Source: Lachnospiraceae bacterium (lineage in GTDB: Bacteria; Bacillota; Clostridia; Lachnospirales; Lachnospiraceae). Taken from it: a DNA stretch of 49,028 nucleotides. The position numbers were made by a program, and so were the translations under genes. The notes beneath the pieces were generated by a model that worked only from the letters and a program-made list of their open reading frames with translations, did not search any database and was not told the origin of the DNA. Location: assembly GCA_021205225.1 (NCBI GenBank), contig JAJPXX010000192.1:1-49028 (forward strand). Direction: 5' to 3'. Position 1 is the first letter of the stretch. Each line of letters starts with the position of its first letter. Positions 37,390 to 45,729 of this stretch are shown piece after piece.

Positions 37390-38097
37390 TCAGTTTGCTA
37401 CTTTTACCATGCTGTGCCGAAGTACATTGTCGCGGTACATATAGCCCTTCTGGAACTCTTCGACCACTACATTTTCACCGGCCTCCTCATCCTCCACATG
37501 CATCACCGCATTATGGAAATTCGGATCAAACGGCTGCCCGACCGCTTCGATCGGCTTAACGCCAATCCCTTCCAGTGCCGTAAGCAGCTGGCGGTAAACC
37601 TTTTCCATGCCCTGCGCGAAAGCATCCTGCTTCTGTTCCTCACTCAGGTTTGCAAACCCGCGCTCAAAATTATCAACCGTGGGAAGGATTTTTTCAAGAA
37701 CGCTTTTTGCCCCAACCTCGAACATCGCGGACTTTTCTTTTTCGGAGCGCTTGCGGAAATTATCAAACTCCGCCATCTGGCGCTGTACCCGGTCCGTCAG
37801 CTCTTCAATCTGCTGATCGCGCTTATCCTTTTCCTTTTTCTTCTTGCTGAAGAATCCTTTTTTTTCAGGCTCCCCAGATGCGGATTCTTCCTTCGCGGCA
37901 TCCTCTTTCACGACTTCCGCTTCCTCCGAATTCTTTTCTTCTCCATCCTCATTTACAGAATCTGTACTGGCTGTTCCGGAAGATTGATTCGAAGCGGTAT
38001 CCTGATCTGAAGTCTTTTCCGCGGTAGTCGTCTCCGCCCCGGCAGCTTCATTCTGAATCGTTTCGTCCTGAACTTCTTCGTTCCTGATCTCTTCCAA
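37390..38097 (-). CDS. grpE: Nucleotide exchange factor GrpE
   Basis: A GrpE that releases ADP from DnaK. Residues up to about 90 are a long acidic, low-complexity arm; the conserved dimerising helix and beta domain follow (QMAEFDNFRKRSEKEK, LPTVDNFERG, VGQPFDPNFHNAVMHVE). No ATG fits the start: the frame opens at 38160 inside hrcA. A TTG at 38097 has GGTGGAG about 6 bases upstream, and a GTG at 38109 is the alternative. The gene begins within 20 bp of the hrcA stop, suggesting coupling. Confidence 0.92.
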   Translation of the reverse strand: MEEIRNEEVQDETIQNEAAGAETTTAEKTSDQDTASNQSSGTASTDSVNEDGEEKNSEEAEVVKEDAAKEESASGEPEKKGFFSKKKKEKDKRDQQIEELTDRVQRQMAEFDNFRKRSEKEKSAMFEVGAKSVLEKILPTVDNFERGFANLSEEQKQDAFAQGMEKVYRQLLTALEGIGVKPIEAVGQPFDPNFHNAVMHVEDEEAGENVVVEEFQKGYMYRDNVLRHSMVKVAN

Positions 38098-38116
38098 TGG
38101 CTTCTCCACCTTTCTG

Positions 38117-39193
38117 CTACTTATCTTTGTCTTTCTTATAAATCTGATCCAGCTGAGCAATCAGGTCTTTGAGCGTGCCGAACACCTTGTCATAATCCAT
38201 CCGCTTCGGACCAACCACGCCAATCCGTCCGTACATCCCCTCACCCAGTTCGTAGGTGGCAGTCACTACACTGCAGTCCTGCATAGCCGCAACCGGAGAC
38301 TCCTGACCGATGTACACCTGAATTCCGGTCTCCGGGTTCTGATCCTCGGTTGTGATCAGTCCCGCCAGATCCCGCTTATTCTCAAATGTACTGATCAGCT
38401 CGCTCGCCTTTTCACTGGTAGAAAGCTCCGGATACCGAAAAATATTCGTCGCGCCGCTGGTGTAAATCTCCACCTCAGTATCCGACTGGATCGCTTCCGC
38501 GACCGCGTCCAGCACCCGGTTCACTACATCGCTGTGTGTGCCTGCCTGCTCCTTTAATTTCGAAATCGTGCCGAGATTAATCTGTTCCAGAGTCAGCCCG
38601 TTCAGCGCGCTGTTCAGAAGAATATTCAGTTCCAAAATCGTCTTCTGGTCAAGATCATGCTCCATATCCAGCATTTTATTCCTGACTACATTCGCTTCTG
38701 TGACTACCGTCGCCAGAATCTGCGATTCAGAGACGATCGAGAGCTGGATGAACTTCAGCTTCGTCTGGTGAATCTTCGGTCCGGAAATCATGGCCGCATA
38801 GTTCGTATTCGAAGCCAGGATCTGCGCCATCTGCCGCAGGATGAGTTCCATCTTATCCTGCCTCTGGAGAACGAGCTCCCGCATCTCGGTGACTTCCTGC
38901 TCTTTCTCAGCCACCTCATGCTCTTTTTCAGAAACCTCGCGCTCCTTCTCCTCCATCATGCGGTCCACATATAAGCGATAACCGGCATCCGAGGGAATCC
39001 TGCCCGCCGAAGTATGCGGCTGAAGAATCAGTCCCATCTCCTCCAGATCAGACATCTCGTTGCGTATCGTAGCGGAACTCAGATTCAGGTCAGCGTACTT
39101 CGAAATCGTACGGGAACCAACCGGTTCGCCTGTCTCAAGGTAAGTCTTGATGATCGCTTTTAATATCGTCCATTTTCTATCATCAAGCTGCAT
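38117..39193 (-). CDS. hrcA: Heat-inducible transcription repressor HrcA
   Basis: A 358-residue repressor that binds CIRCE and is kept active by GroEL. The N-terminal winged helix is seen in LKAIIKTYLETGEPVGSRTI and LSSATIRNEMSDLEEMGL, and the GAF-like domain and C-terminal MDYDKV block complete it. Between them, 38885-38947 encodes three near-perfect 7-residue repeats (KEREVSE, KEHEVAE, KEQEVTE) forming a charged helix, so the protein is about 15 residues longer than the B. subtilis form. The ATG at 39193 has AGGAGG just upstream; the longer frame to 39229 runs into CIRCE and is wrong. Confidence 0.95.
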   Translation of the reverse strand: MQLDDRKWTILKAIIKTYLETGEPVGSRTISKYADLNLSSATIRNEMSDLEEMGLILQPHTSAGRIPSDAGYRLYVDRMMEEKEREVSEKEHEVAEKEQEVTEMRELVLQRQDKMELILRQMAQILASNTNYAAMISGPKIHQTKLKFIQLSIVSESQILATVVTEANVVRNKMLDMEHDLDQKTILELNILLNSALNGLTLEQINLGTISKLKEQAGTHSDVVNRVLDAVAEAIQSDTEVEIYTSGATNIFRYPELSTSEKASELISTFENKRDLAGLITTEDQNPETGIQVYIGQESPVAAMQDCSVVTATYELGEGMYGRIGVVGPKRMDYDKVFGTLKDLIAQLDQIYKKDKDK

Positions 39194-39222
39194 CTGAATT
39201 CCTCCTTGTTTTATTTTTGTTG

Positions 39223-39249
39223 TTAGCACTCTTTAGATTTGAGTGCTAA
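39223..39249 (-). promoter_or_regulatory. CIRCE operator
   Basis: Perfect TTAGCACTC-N9-GAGTGCTAA (arms 39223-39231 and 39241-39249). It lies 30 bp before the hrcA start codon and just downstream of the -10 box, so HrcA represses its own operon. Confidence 0.98.
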
Positions 39250-39264
39250 CACCTTACGTTGCCT

Positions 39265-39293
39265 ACTATAATACGCGTTTTCTCTTTTGTCAA
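39265..39293 (-). promoter_or_regulatory. sigma-A promoter of the hrcA operon
   Basis: Minus strand: -35 TTGACA (39288-39293), 17-base spacer, -10 TATAGT (39265-39270). The 264-bp element begins 36 bp upstream of this -35. Confidence 0.85.
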
Positions 39294-39315
39294 TAGCTTT
39301 TTTTGAAAAAATCTG

Positions 39316-39607
39316 GTATATTTTCTGATGGTGAAATGAAAATTTAAATTCCACAACTCGGGGGTACAAGTGGAATTCAGTCTTACTCAAAATTCCACTT
39401 GTATTTCCGGCGTTCGCAGCAAAAACCTAGTGGAAATCAGTCTTACACCATATGGCCTACCCAATTCTACTGGGTAAATGATGGCGTAAATGGAATGAAG
39501 TTTTTCTTCCTTGTTCACCCAGTAATCCCAGAAAGAGTGAAATCCACCGGAAAATCACAAATTTTGGCGTGGAAATAAACTTTTCACTTCAGCGTATATT
39601 TTCTGAT
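39316..39607 (+). mobile_element. 264-bp MITE-like element, copy 2, with target duplication
   Basis: The element is 39330-39593, identical to 8700-8963. It is flanked by GTATATTTTCTGAT on both sides (39316-39329 and 39594-39607), a 14-base target duplication unrelated to that of copy 1. It separates the hrcA promoter from the divergent SGNH-hydrolase gene. Its internal repeats and inverted ends are as in copy 1, and it has the same orientation relative to the minus-strand promoter. Identity over the whole length implies recent spread or gene conversion. Confidence 0.85.
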
Positions 39608-39644
39608 ATCATGCTAAAACAGATGCAAGACGAATAATCATGCT

Positions 39645-40514
39645 ATGTATGAGAAAGGAATTTTTGAGGGTATGAGAAAAGGAACGATTGCGGCAGTCAC
39701 AACAGCAATCCTGTTAATCATAGGGCTGATTGGCCTGGGAATCTTTCTGACGGCCGTCTGGCAGGGGCAGCCGGCTGCTTCCACAGAAGAGAATACACCA
39801 GGAGAACAGATGGCAGATACCATGCTGCAGGAGCTCCGCGCACTTCAGGAAAAGGAAAATGCCTCCGATGCTGTCGGCCCGGCAGACGCCGCCGCGGGAG
39901 AAAACGATGCAAACACAGACAGCCAGAACAATACCGCACAGGCGACAAATGAAGAAAACAGCGAATCTGAGACCGAGCCTGACACGGAATGGGTGCTGGA
40001 GCTTCGCGCCATCGAGGATACACCTGTGATCTGGGTGGGTGACTCCCGCACGGTTGGTATGCAAAAAGCCCTCGGCGCATACTCCGACGATATGTTCATC
40101 GGAGCGGCCGGTGAGGGCTATTCCTGGCTGTCCGAGACCGGCGTTCCCTTTCTGGAATCGGCAATCAATGACTATCCCGACCGTCCTGTCATTTTCAACA
40201 TGGGCGTCAATGATTATGAAAATCTCTATAATTATATGATACTTTACGCGGACGTCACATCCCGGTATCCGGATACCGTTTTCTTTTTTCTCTCTGTAAA
40301 CCCGGTCGACGACGGAGCGGAGCTGTACGTTACCAATGCAGAAATCGAAGATTTTAACTCGCACCTTAAAGAAGCTTACCCGGACACGTACCTGGACAGC
40401 TATACCTGGCTGCTGGAATCCGGAACTGAAACCATTGACGGAATTCACTACTCCGAAGATGCTTACCGGCAGATTTATCTGTTCGTGAAAGGCCAGATGG
40501 AAGCGTCAGCCTGA
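39645..40514 (+). CDS. Membrane-anchored SGNH/GDSL hydrolase-like protein
   Basis: A 289-residue protein: a short basic N-terminus, one transmembrane or signal-anchor helix (about 14-38), an acidic low-complexity linker (48-115) and an extracytoplasmic SGNH-like domain. The catalytic blocks are VGDSRTVGM (Ser134), the GVND block (187-190) and DGIHYS (Asp265, His268). It might deacylate a cell-wall or surface carbohydrate; the substrate is unknown. The ATG at 39645 has no good ribosome binding site; the ATG at 39672 has GAGGG almost touching it. It is the only divergent gene in this half of the window, and the 264-bp element lies in its upstream region. Confidence 0.8.
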   Translation: MYEKGIFEGMRKGTIAAVTTAILLIIGLIGLGIFLTAVWQGQPAASTEENTPGEQMADTMLQELRALQEKENASDAVGPADAAAGENDANTDSQNNTAQATNEENSESETEPDTEWVLELRAIEDTPVIWVGDSRTVGMQKALGAYSDDMFIGAAGEGYSWLSETGVPFLESAINDYPDRPVIFNMGVNDYENLYNYMILYADVTSRYPDTVFFFLSVNPVDDGAELYVTNAEIEDFNSHLKEAYPDTYLDSYTWLLESGTETIDGIHYSEDAYRQIYLFVKGQMEASA

Positions 40515-40578
40515 AGCACTCTGTCAGTTCAAATATTCATATACCGTACTGGAGATACTCTTATCACCGTGTACTCGC

Positions 40579-41592
40579 TCACTTCGAAGGAAGAGACAGG
40601 GATATCTCATCAATGCGCCGCAATTCCGCCCCGGTAAAATCTGTGTGCGCAGCAACAGAGACATTCTCCTCAATCTGTTCCGGACGGGAAGCACCGATCA
40701 GGACCGAACAAACCTCATCATCCTTCAGAATCCAGGAAAGCGCCATCTGCGCGAGTGTCTGCCCGCGTTCCCCAGCCAACTCATTCAACGCCCGGATCTG
40801 GTTCAGGCGTCCTTCCGTCAGATCACCCGCTTTCAGGAACCGTCCGTCCCTCGCAATCCGGCTGTCCGCGGGAATACCGCTAAGATATTTGTCTGTCAGC
40901 AGCCCCTGTGCAAGCGGACTGAACGCGATAATGCCAAGCCCTGCCTCTTTGCAGCATTTTTTTACGCCGTCGTCTTCAATCCCGCGGTCGAAAATCGAAT
41001 ACCTCCGCTGGTTGACAATCAATGGGCAGTGCATCTCGTCCATAATCGCTTTCGCGCGAAGCGTGTACTCCTCATTATAATTGGAAATTCCGGCATACAA
41101 AGCCTTACCGCTTCGCACAATGGACGCAAGCGCTTCCATCGTCTCCTCAAGCGGCGTCTCGGGATCCATGCGGTGATGATAAAAAACATCCACATAGGGA
41201 AGCCCCAGTCTTTTCAGGCTCTGGTCAAGGCTTGCGGTGAGGTATTTTTTGCTTCCCCAGTCGCCATAAGGCCCCGGCCACATATCATAGCCTGCTTTCG
41301 TTGTAATGACCAGTTCATCCCGATAAGGTGCAAAGTCCTCACGCAGAATCCGGCCAAGGTTTTCCTCCGCACTGCCATAGACTGGTCCGTAATTGTTCGC
41401 GAGGTCAAACTGCGTGATGCCCTGGTCAAATGCCGTGCGGCACATGGCTTTCATGGTATCATAATTATCCCCGCTGCCAAAATTATGCCAGAATCCCAGA
41501 GACACCGCCGGAAACTTCAGGCCGCTTCGCCCTACACGGTTATATTTCATTTTTTCATAACGGCGGTCACTCGCCACATAAACATCTGCCAT
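40579..41592 (-). CDS. Aldo/keto reductase, YghZ-like
   Basis: A 337-residue NADPH-dependent aldo/keto reductase. The tetrad positions are visible: Asp in FDLANNYG with Tyr four residues later, Lys in ITTKAGYD, His in DVFYHHRMD. The MWPGPYGDWGSKKYL segment is typical of E. coli YghZ, an L-glyceraldehyde 3-phosphate reductase; the physiological substrate here is unknown. The ATG at 41592 has GGGGG 5 bases upstream. It converges with the SGNH gene (64 bp between stops). Confidence 0.9.
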   Translation of the reverse strand: MADVYVASDRRYEKMKYNRVGRSGLKFPAVSLGFWHNFGSGDNYDTMKAMCRTAFDQGITQFDLANNYGPVYGSAEENLGRILREDFAPYRDELVITTKAGYDMWPGPYGDWGSKKYLTASLDQSLKRLGLPYVDVFYHHRMDPETPLEETMEALASIVRSGKALYAGISNYNEEYTLRAKAIMDEMHCPLIVNQRRYSIFDRGIEDDGVKKCCKEAGLGIIAFSPLAQGLLTDKYLSGIPADSRIARDGRFLKAGDLTEGRLNQIRALNELAGERGQTLAQMALSWILKDDEVCSVLIGASRPEQIEENVSVAAHTDFTGAELRRIDEISLSLPSK

Positions 41593-41663
41593 GATATCCC
41601 CCACTTTTCTTAAGATTTTTTATCTTTCTTTCACTTTCCTTTCACACAATATCCACATCACCC

Positions 41664-41815
41664 TGTTAGACTGGCTTCATCAAAGGAAGTCACCCAGGTG
41701 GTTGCAATACAGAGAATCATGTGGACTGGCTTCAACAAAAAACTCTCCCGGCCGCAGTCACCGGATTTCCCATTATCGGACGGTAACGGGCGGCGGGGTT
41801 TACATACACCTTCTT
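41664..41815 (-). other. Cobalamin-riboswitch-like remnant
   Basis: On the minus strand, upstream of the aldo/keto reductase, the order AAGGTG (41807-41812), AATGGGAAATCCGGTG (near 41759-41774), GGGAGAG and GAAGCCAGTC (41724-41733) follows that of cobalamin riboswitches (GGTG...AATAGGGAA..GGTG...AAGCCAG). The part between GGTG and GGGAG that normally forms P4-P6 is too short, and the GAAGCCAGTC decamer is repeated at 41669-41678. It may be a decayed or divergent form. Confidence 0.3.
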
Positions 41816-41826
41816 ATCCATGTTTT

Positions 41827-41855
41827 CCGGACACCTCGATCAGGTGTCCGTTTTT
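41827..41855 (+). terminator. Strong plus-strand intrinsic terminator
   Basis: CGGACACCT and AGGTGTCCG form a perfect 9-bp stem with a 5-base loop, followed by TTTTT on the plus strand. No plus-strand gene precedes it closely. It touches the stop codon of the activase gene on the other strand; there it has no T-run. Confidence 0.7.
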
Positions 41856-42877
41856 CATTCCGCCTTGCGGTGCATCACGTCTCCCCTCTCGCAGCGGTTC
41901 CCCCATCCGTCGATCAGAGTTCCGTCGCGGTAGACGCAGATGATCTCACAGTTATTTGAACAGCGGCCACATTTGGCCTCACGGGTTTTAAACTCCACAT
42001 TTTCCATGGAAAAATCAAACTCCCGGCGGACACTGCCGCTTTTTGCCAGAAGCGCCGCTCCGATTGCACCCATCAGATGGCCATTTTCATCCACCCTGAC
42101 TTTACAGCCAAGCGCCTTTTCAAAAGCAGCGACCACGCCGACATTTTTGCTGACGCCGCCCTGGAAGACCACCGGAGAAACGATTCGCTTCCCCTTGCCG
42201 ACATTGTTTAAGTAATTGGCAACCACCGCCTGGCAGAGACCCGCGACAATATCCTCTTTGGAATGGCCCATCTGAATTTTGTGTACAAGATCGGACTCAG
42301 CAAACACCGTACAGCGCGCGGCGATCTGCGTCGGGTGCTTCGACTGCAGCGCAAGCTCTCCCATCTCTTCCACCTCCAGACCAAGCCGGCGGGACTGGCT
42401 GGAAAGGAATGCGCCGGTACCGGCCGCACAGAGCGTGTTCATCGCATAGTCGACAGCGACGCCATTTTCCACCAGAATAATCTTCGAATCCTGACCGCCG
42501 ATTTCGAGAATCGTGCGGGTCTCCGGATAAAAGGACGTCGTACCTACCGCATGGGCGGTAATCTCATTTTTGACCATGGTAGCCCCTGTAATCGTGCCCG
42601 CCAGGCGGCGCGCACTGCCGGTCGTGCCGGTCGCTACCACCCGATACGACGACTTGTCAAACTGCTGCTCCAGAAGAGCCACCAGCTGCTTGACTGCGCC
42701 GATGGGGTTGCCCTCCGTCCAGATGTAGGCACTGGCGAGGATTTCTTTATCATCATTTAAAATCACGCCCTTTGTAGAAATAGAACCAACGTCAATCCCC
42801 AGATAGGCGTCCCGCTTCCCCTCATCCGCTATGTCATTCGTCTGACTGGCTGTCAGGCCACTCATTTGCTTACTCAT
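41855..42877 (-). CDS. 2-hydroxyacyl-CoA dehydratase-type activase (ASKHA ATPase)
   Basis: A 340-residue BadF/BcrA/HgdC-like ATPase. The phosphate-binding loop is LGIDVGSISTKGV, the second nucleotide motif is ILEIGGQDSK, and the cysteines in NTLCAAGTGAF and AARCTVFAESD would bind the [4Fe-4S] cluster bridging two subunits. The C-terminal 45 residues add four or five further cysteines (CGRCSNNCEIIC and NRCERG), not in classical HgdC. Classical activases drive an ATP-dependent electron to a dehydratase. Here the partners are two DUF2229-type proteins, so the reaction is unknown. It overlaps the upstream gene by 4 bases (ATGA). Confidence 0.88.
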   Translation of the reverse strand: MSKQMSGLTASQTNDIADEGKRDAYLGIDVGSISTKGVILNDDKEILASAYIWTEGNPIGAVKQLVALLEQQFDKSSYRVVATGTTGSARRLAGTITGATMVKNEITAHAVGTTSFYPETRTILEIGGQDSKIILVENGVAVDYAMNTLCAAGTGAFLSSQSRRLGLEVEEMGELALQSKHPTQIAARCTVFAESDLVHKIQMGHSKEDIVAGLCQAVVANYLNNVGKGKRIVSPVVFQGGVSKNVGVVAAFEKALGCKVRVDENGHLMGAIGAALLAKSGSVRREFDFSMENVEFKTREAKCGRCSNNCEIICVYRDGTLIDGWGNRCERGDVMHRKAE

Positions 42878-43962
42878 CGAATTACCTTCTTTCTCATGCT
42901 CAACATATCATAAAAGGCTTCCAGCCTGGTCATCAGCCCCGTATCGCTGGTCTGCGAATCGTAGGTCAGATACAGAATCGGAATTTTGTAATCTGTGCCG
43001 ATATTCTGAAGCACCGGCATAATATCGATTTCCGGCGTACACCCGGCAGATTTCACATGGATAATCCCGTCAAAGCCGCGCTCCGCGTAGTCTCTGGCGC
43101 ACCAGATATTCGCTGTCGAGGTCGGTCCCATCTCATAACGGCAGAGATCACGGATCCGCACATTCAGATTTTTCTCACCGCTGTAGTGCAGGTTCCGATG
43201 TGAAATATTCATCCACCGGTGTACCTCTACTCCCATGTCGCAGAGCTTCTGTTCCAGCTCCAGGTTGGAAAAATCATCCTGCACCGTGAAATACTCGCCG
43301 ATCAATCCCACCCGGATCGGCTCCTCTTTTTTAAGCGGAATATCATGAAACGCATTTTTCACACGCTGATGCCCCGCGTCGATATCTGCTTTTGAAGCCG
43401 CCTTCTCCATATCGGTCCAGAACTGATTCAGCGCCTTTTTGTAAGCGCCCTTTGTCAGCTCAAAGCCGCAGTTTTTATAATACAGATCTTCAACCTCATC
43501 AATATACTCAACCATCTTGAGCATCTCCATACCAGCCATCGTCGCCCTCGCCACACGCAGCTTTGGGTTCATCCGCCTGACTGCTTTCAGGTAATCTCGC
43601 ATTTTACCGGTTGTATATTCAGCCAGATTAATAAAATCAAACTGATAGCCCAGGTCACGCAGAATCTGCTCCTGCAGCTCGCCGTAATAACCCAGGCGGC
43701 ATAATCCAAACAGCATAAGCAGGGTATCCGCCCCGCACTCAAGCGCTTCTATCATACTGCCCAGAGTCGTCTTAAACGGCGTACAGACCGTGTCCGGACT
43801 GTACTGGCTCCCGATGTCCAGTGTCTTTTTCGTCATTCGCGGCTGCATAATATATTGCTGCTCAAGGCCGACCTCGACAAAATATTTCAGCGCATAATTA
43901 TACCGCGCGGCGATTGGAAACGCTATTTTCTTCTGACTGCCCACCGCATATTCTTTTGCCAT
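42874..43962 (-). CDS. DUF2229/BcrB-like protein of the activase cluster, subunit 1
   Basis: A 362-residue cytoplasmic protein related to the DUF2229/2-hydroxyacyl-CoA dehydratase component family. Cysteines that could hold a cluster occur in DTVCTPFKTTLG, LFGLCRLGYYGE, WCARDYAE and VKSAGCTPEID. IAFPIAARYNYALKYF and LYLTYDSQTSDTGLMTRLEA are other conserved-looking stretches. The ATG at 43962 has AAGGAG 8 bases upstream; the frame opens at 44007 within the preceding gene. It lies between a second DUF2229 protein and the activase with overlaps or small gaps, so the three products should work together. The function is not established. Confidence 0.75.
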   Translation of the reverse strand: MAKEYAVGSQKKIAFPIAARYNYALKYFVEVGLEQQYIMQPRMTKKTLDIGSQYSPDTVCTPFKTTLGSMIEALECGADTLLMLFGLCRLGYYGELQEQILRDLGYQFDFINLAEYTTGKMRDYLKAVRRMNPKLRVARATMAGMEMLKMVEYIDEVEDLYYKNCGFELTKGAYKKALNQFWTDMEKAASKADIDAGHQRVKNAFHDIPLKKEEPIRVGLIGEYFTVQDDFSNLELEQKLCDMGVEVHRWMNISHRNLHYSGEKNLNVRIRDLCRYEMGPTSTANIWCARDYAERGFDGIIHVKSAGCTPEIDIMPVLQNIGTDYKIPILYLTYDSQTSDTGLMTRLEAFYDMLSMRKKVIR

Positions 43963-43996
43963 CGTCTCAACTCCTTTTTCCGCTTCCTTCTGTCTG

Positions 43997-44950
43997 TCAC
44001 AGGGCATTCCTTTTTAAACGCAAAATATCGATAAAACTCTCCAGCCGCGTCTCCACACCGGCCATACCGCTCTGTGCGTCCAGCATCAGATTCAGAATCG
44101 GCGTACCGTCATTCCTGCGGATGATCATATCGTTTGTCATCGCATCCGGTCCGCAGGGAAAAACACTCAGAAGAATGATCCCATCCACCTGCTTCCGGTT
44201 GGCATAGATGCCGCCCGCGATCTCACGGTTAACCTCCCAGCGCATAGTCGGCGAAAGCCGTGCTCCCTGCTTCAGGGCTTCCTTCCGATCCATCACATCC
44301 GAGCGCAGCACCGTAACGCCGGCATTTTTCAGAAAGTCCGTGACCGGCTTACCGATGTAAGCGTCATTCACCACATAGCTGTGCGAGGCGATCATCACCT
44401 TCAGGCCATCGCTTTTATAAAGCTCCTCCTGCCGCTTTACCTGTTTTTTCCAGTCCTCTGAATCTGCCTTTTTCGCTTTCTTGTAGGCTTTCGCAGCTTC
44501 CTTCCGCGCGAAGCCAAGCTCCTGCCCCATCGAAAGAAAGGCAGACTCCTCGTCCAGGTCATGCGTCACATCAATATTATAAGAAAGAAACTTCTGATCT
44601 GTCTGCCGGAAAAGATTGCGGCAGATGTCATAAAGTCCTTCAAAGGTCGTACACATATATCTTCGGACGCCAAAATTGCTGATTCGCGGCACCAGAATAT
44701 AATCGCAGTTTCCGACCAGCTTCTCGACATGTCCGAGGTAAACCTTAACAGAAAGACACATCTCATCAATCGCGCAGGCCGTGCCGCGATTCAGTGTCTC
44801 AAGCGTCGTGGGCGGACTGACCAGCACGTCCACGCCCAGTTCCTGGAAAAAGGCCTTCCAGAGTATGCGGTATCTGTCATACAGCAGCGCTCTCGGAAGA
44901 CCAACGATCTGTTTGCGGCCTGCCGCAGCTGATTCTGTTTTCTTTGCCAA
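43997..44950 (-). CDS. DUF2229-like protein of the activase cluster, subunit 2
   Basis: A 317-residue protein with the N-terminal DUF2229 signature (IVGLPRALLYDRY, WKAFFQELGVDVLVSPPT) and cysteines in GTACAIDEMCLSVK, RYMCTTF, and VFPCGPDAM. It ends VETRLESFIDILRLKR, nearly like the end of subunit 1, so the two are paralogous at their C-termini. In many anaerobes these modules are fused with activase domains into one very large protein; here they are separate. It is the first gene of the cluster. No clear promoter was identified in the short upstream region. Confidence 0.75.
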   Translation of the reverse strand: MAKKTESAAAGRKQIVGLPRALLYDRYRILWKAFFQELGVDVLVSPPTTLETLNRGTACAIDEMCLSVKVYLGHVEKLVGNCDYILVPRISNFGVRRYMCTTFEGLYDICRNLFRQTDQKFLSYNIDVTHDLDEESAFLSMGQELGFARKEAAKAYKKAKKADSEDWKKQVKRQEELYKSDGLKVMIASHSYVVNDAYIGKPVTDFLKNAGVTVLRSDVMDRKEALKQGARLSPTMRWEVNREIAGGIYANRKQVDGIILLSVFPCGPDAMTNDMIIRRNDGTPILNLMLDAQSGMAGVETRLESFIDILRLKRNAL

Positions 44951-45081
44951 AATAATTCACTCCTTTTCTTCACAGCACGATACGATACTGTTCTGAACTG
45001 TCAGAGAACATTATATTTACTTTCCAGACTTTTTTCAATCACCAGATTCCGGTATCTGTCTGAATCTTGCACTCCAGTTTC

Positions 45082-45330
45082 CTTTACAGCAGATTCGTCC
45101 TCTTTTTCCATAGTCCGGTGATATAGTAAACAAAGACCGGGATTGCCGTCATGTAAGTGCCGACGCTGTACCCGTAAAAGAATCCGGCCGCACTCACAGA
45201 TACGCCCAGGGAATTGCCATATGGCTGACAAACAGGAAGCTGAACTGGAGCGCGGCGCTCTGGATGGCCGCCGGTAACCCCAGCTTCACGATTTTGACCG
45301 CCGTCTCCGCATCCCAGAGTACGCGTTGTT
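45082..45330 (-). pseudogene. MATE-family efflux transporter remnant
   Basis: Two fragments in different frames read through as a MATE transporter: IVKLGLPAAIQSAALQ and FSFLFVSHMA in the first, then NSLGVSVSAAGFFYGYS, VGTYMTAIPVFVYY and ITGLWKKRT in the second, ending at a stop near 45092. The first matches the transmembrane segment at the start of the second half, the second the C-terminal segment, so the part between is deleted and the frame shifted. No start codon or ribosome binding site fits. It is a decayed gene between the activase cluster and copA. Confidence 0.6.
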
Positions 45331-45425
45331 CCCATAGACAGGGTGTTTGTTCCGATATCACAGGAAAGTATCCTACAAAAGATAACACAAAAGAAGTCTT
45401 TTTTCCATAAGTTTTTCTATGTAAA

Positions 45426-45460
45426 ACACCGCCGACCCCATCTTTCTGGCCAGCGGTGCT
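45426..45460 (-). terminator. Terminator after copA
   Basis: CACCGC and GCGGTG arms extended by imperfect G-C pairs form a hairpin followed by TTTT on both strands (TTTTAC on minus). It lies just beyond the copA stop at 45475. Confidence 0.6.
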
Positions 45461-45474
45461 TTTCGCATTCTATA

Positions 45475-45729
45475 TTAGTGGAACAGTGAAAATCCTTTCT
45501 TCTCTTCCTGGTTGCCGGTCGTGATCTCGCCGACCTTGTAGCCGCCCTCCTCAATCGCCGCGCGGAGCTTAGCCTCATCCAGCGCAGCTTCGGAAAGAAT
45601 TTCCGTGATGCCCTTGCTGTGGTTTGATGTGACCTTCTTCACCTCAAACGCCTTGCGGACTGCCTCGTTTACATGGTTTTCGCACATACCGCACATCATC
45701 CCGTCTACCTTTACTGTCGTCCTTACCAT
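45475..45729 (-). CDS. Possible internally initiated CopZ-like chaperone
   Basis: Within copA, a GGAGG (45738-45742) stands 8 bases before an in-frame ATG at 45729. Translation from it would give an 84-residue protein that is exactly the C-terminal heavy-metal domain: [19 protein letters not shown]. That start and length resemble stand-alone CopZ proteins. It would supply free chaperone from the copA message. Whether ribosomes use the site cannot be told from sequence. Confidence 0.45.
   Translation of the reverse strand: MVRTTVKVDGMMCGMCENHVNEAVRKAFEVKKVTSNHSKGITEILSEAALDEAKLRAAIEEGGYKVGEITTGNQEEKKGFSLFH

Noticed and set aside
38895..38950. CRISPR-like short repeats
   Set aside because: The three 21-bp units are contiguous, in frame, and encode heptads inside HrcA; there are no spacers.
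39581..39609. Outward promoter from the element towards the SGNH gene (TTTTCA - 17 - TGATAT)
   Set aside because: The hexamers match consensus poorly and nothing else supports it.
45001..45231. ORF of 76 residues near the MATE remnant
   Set aside because: Out of frame with the recognisable transporter segments; it is a by-product of the decayed gene.
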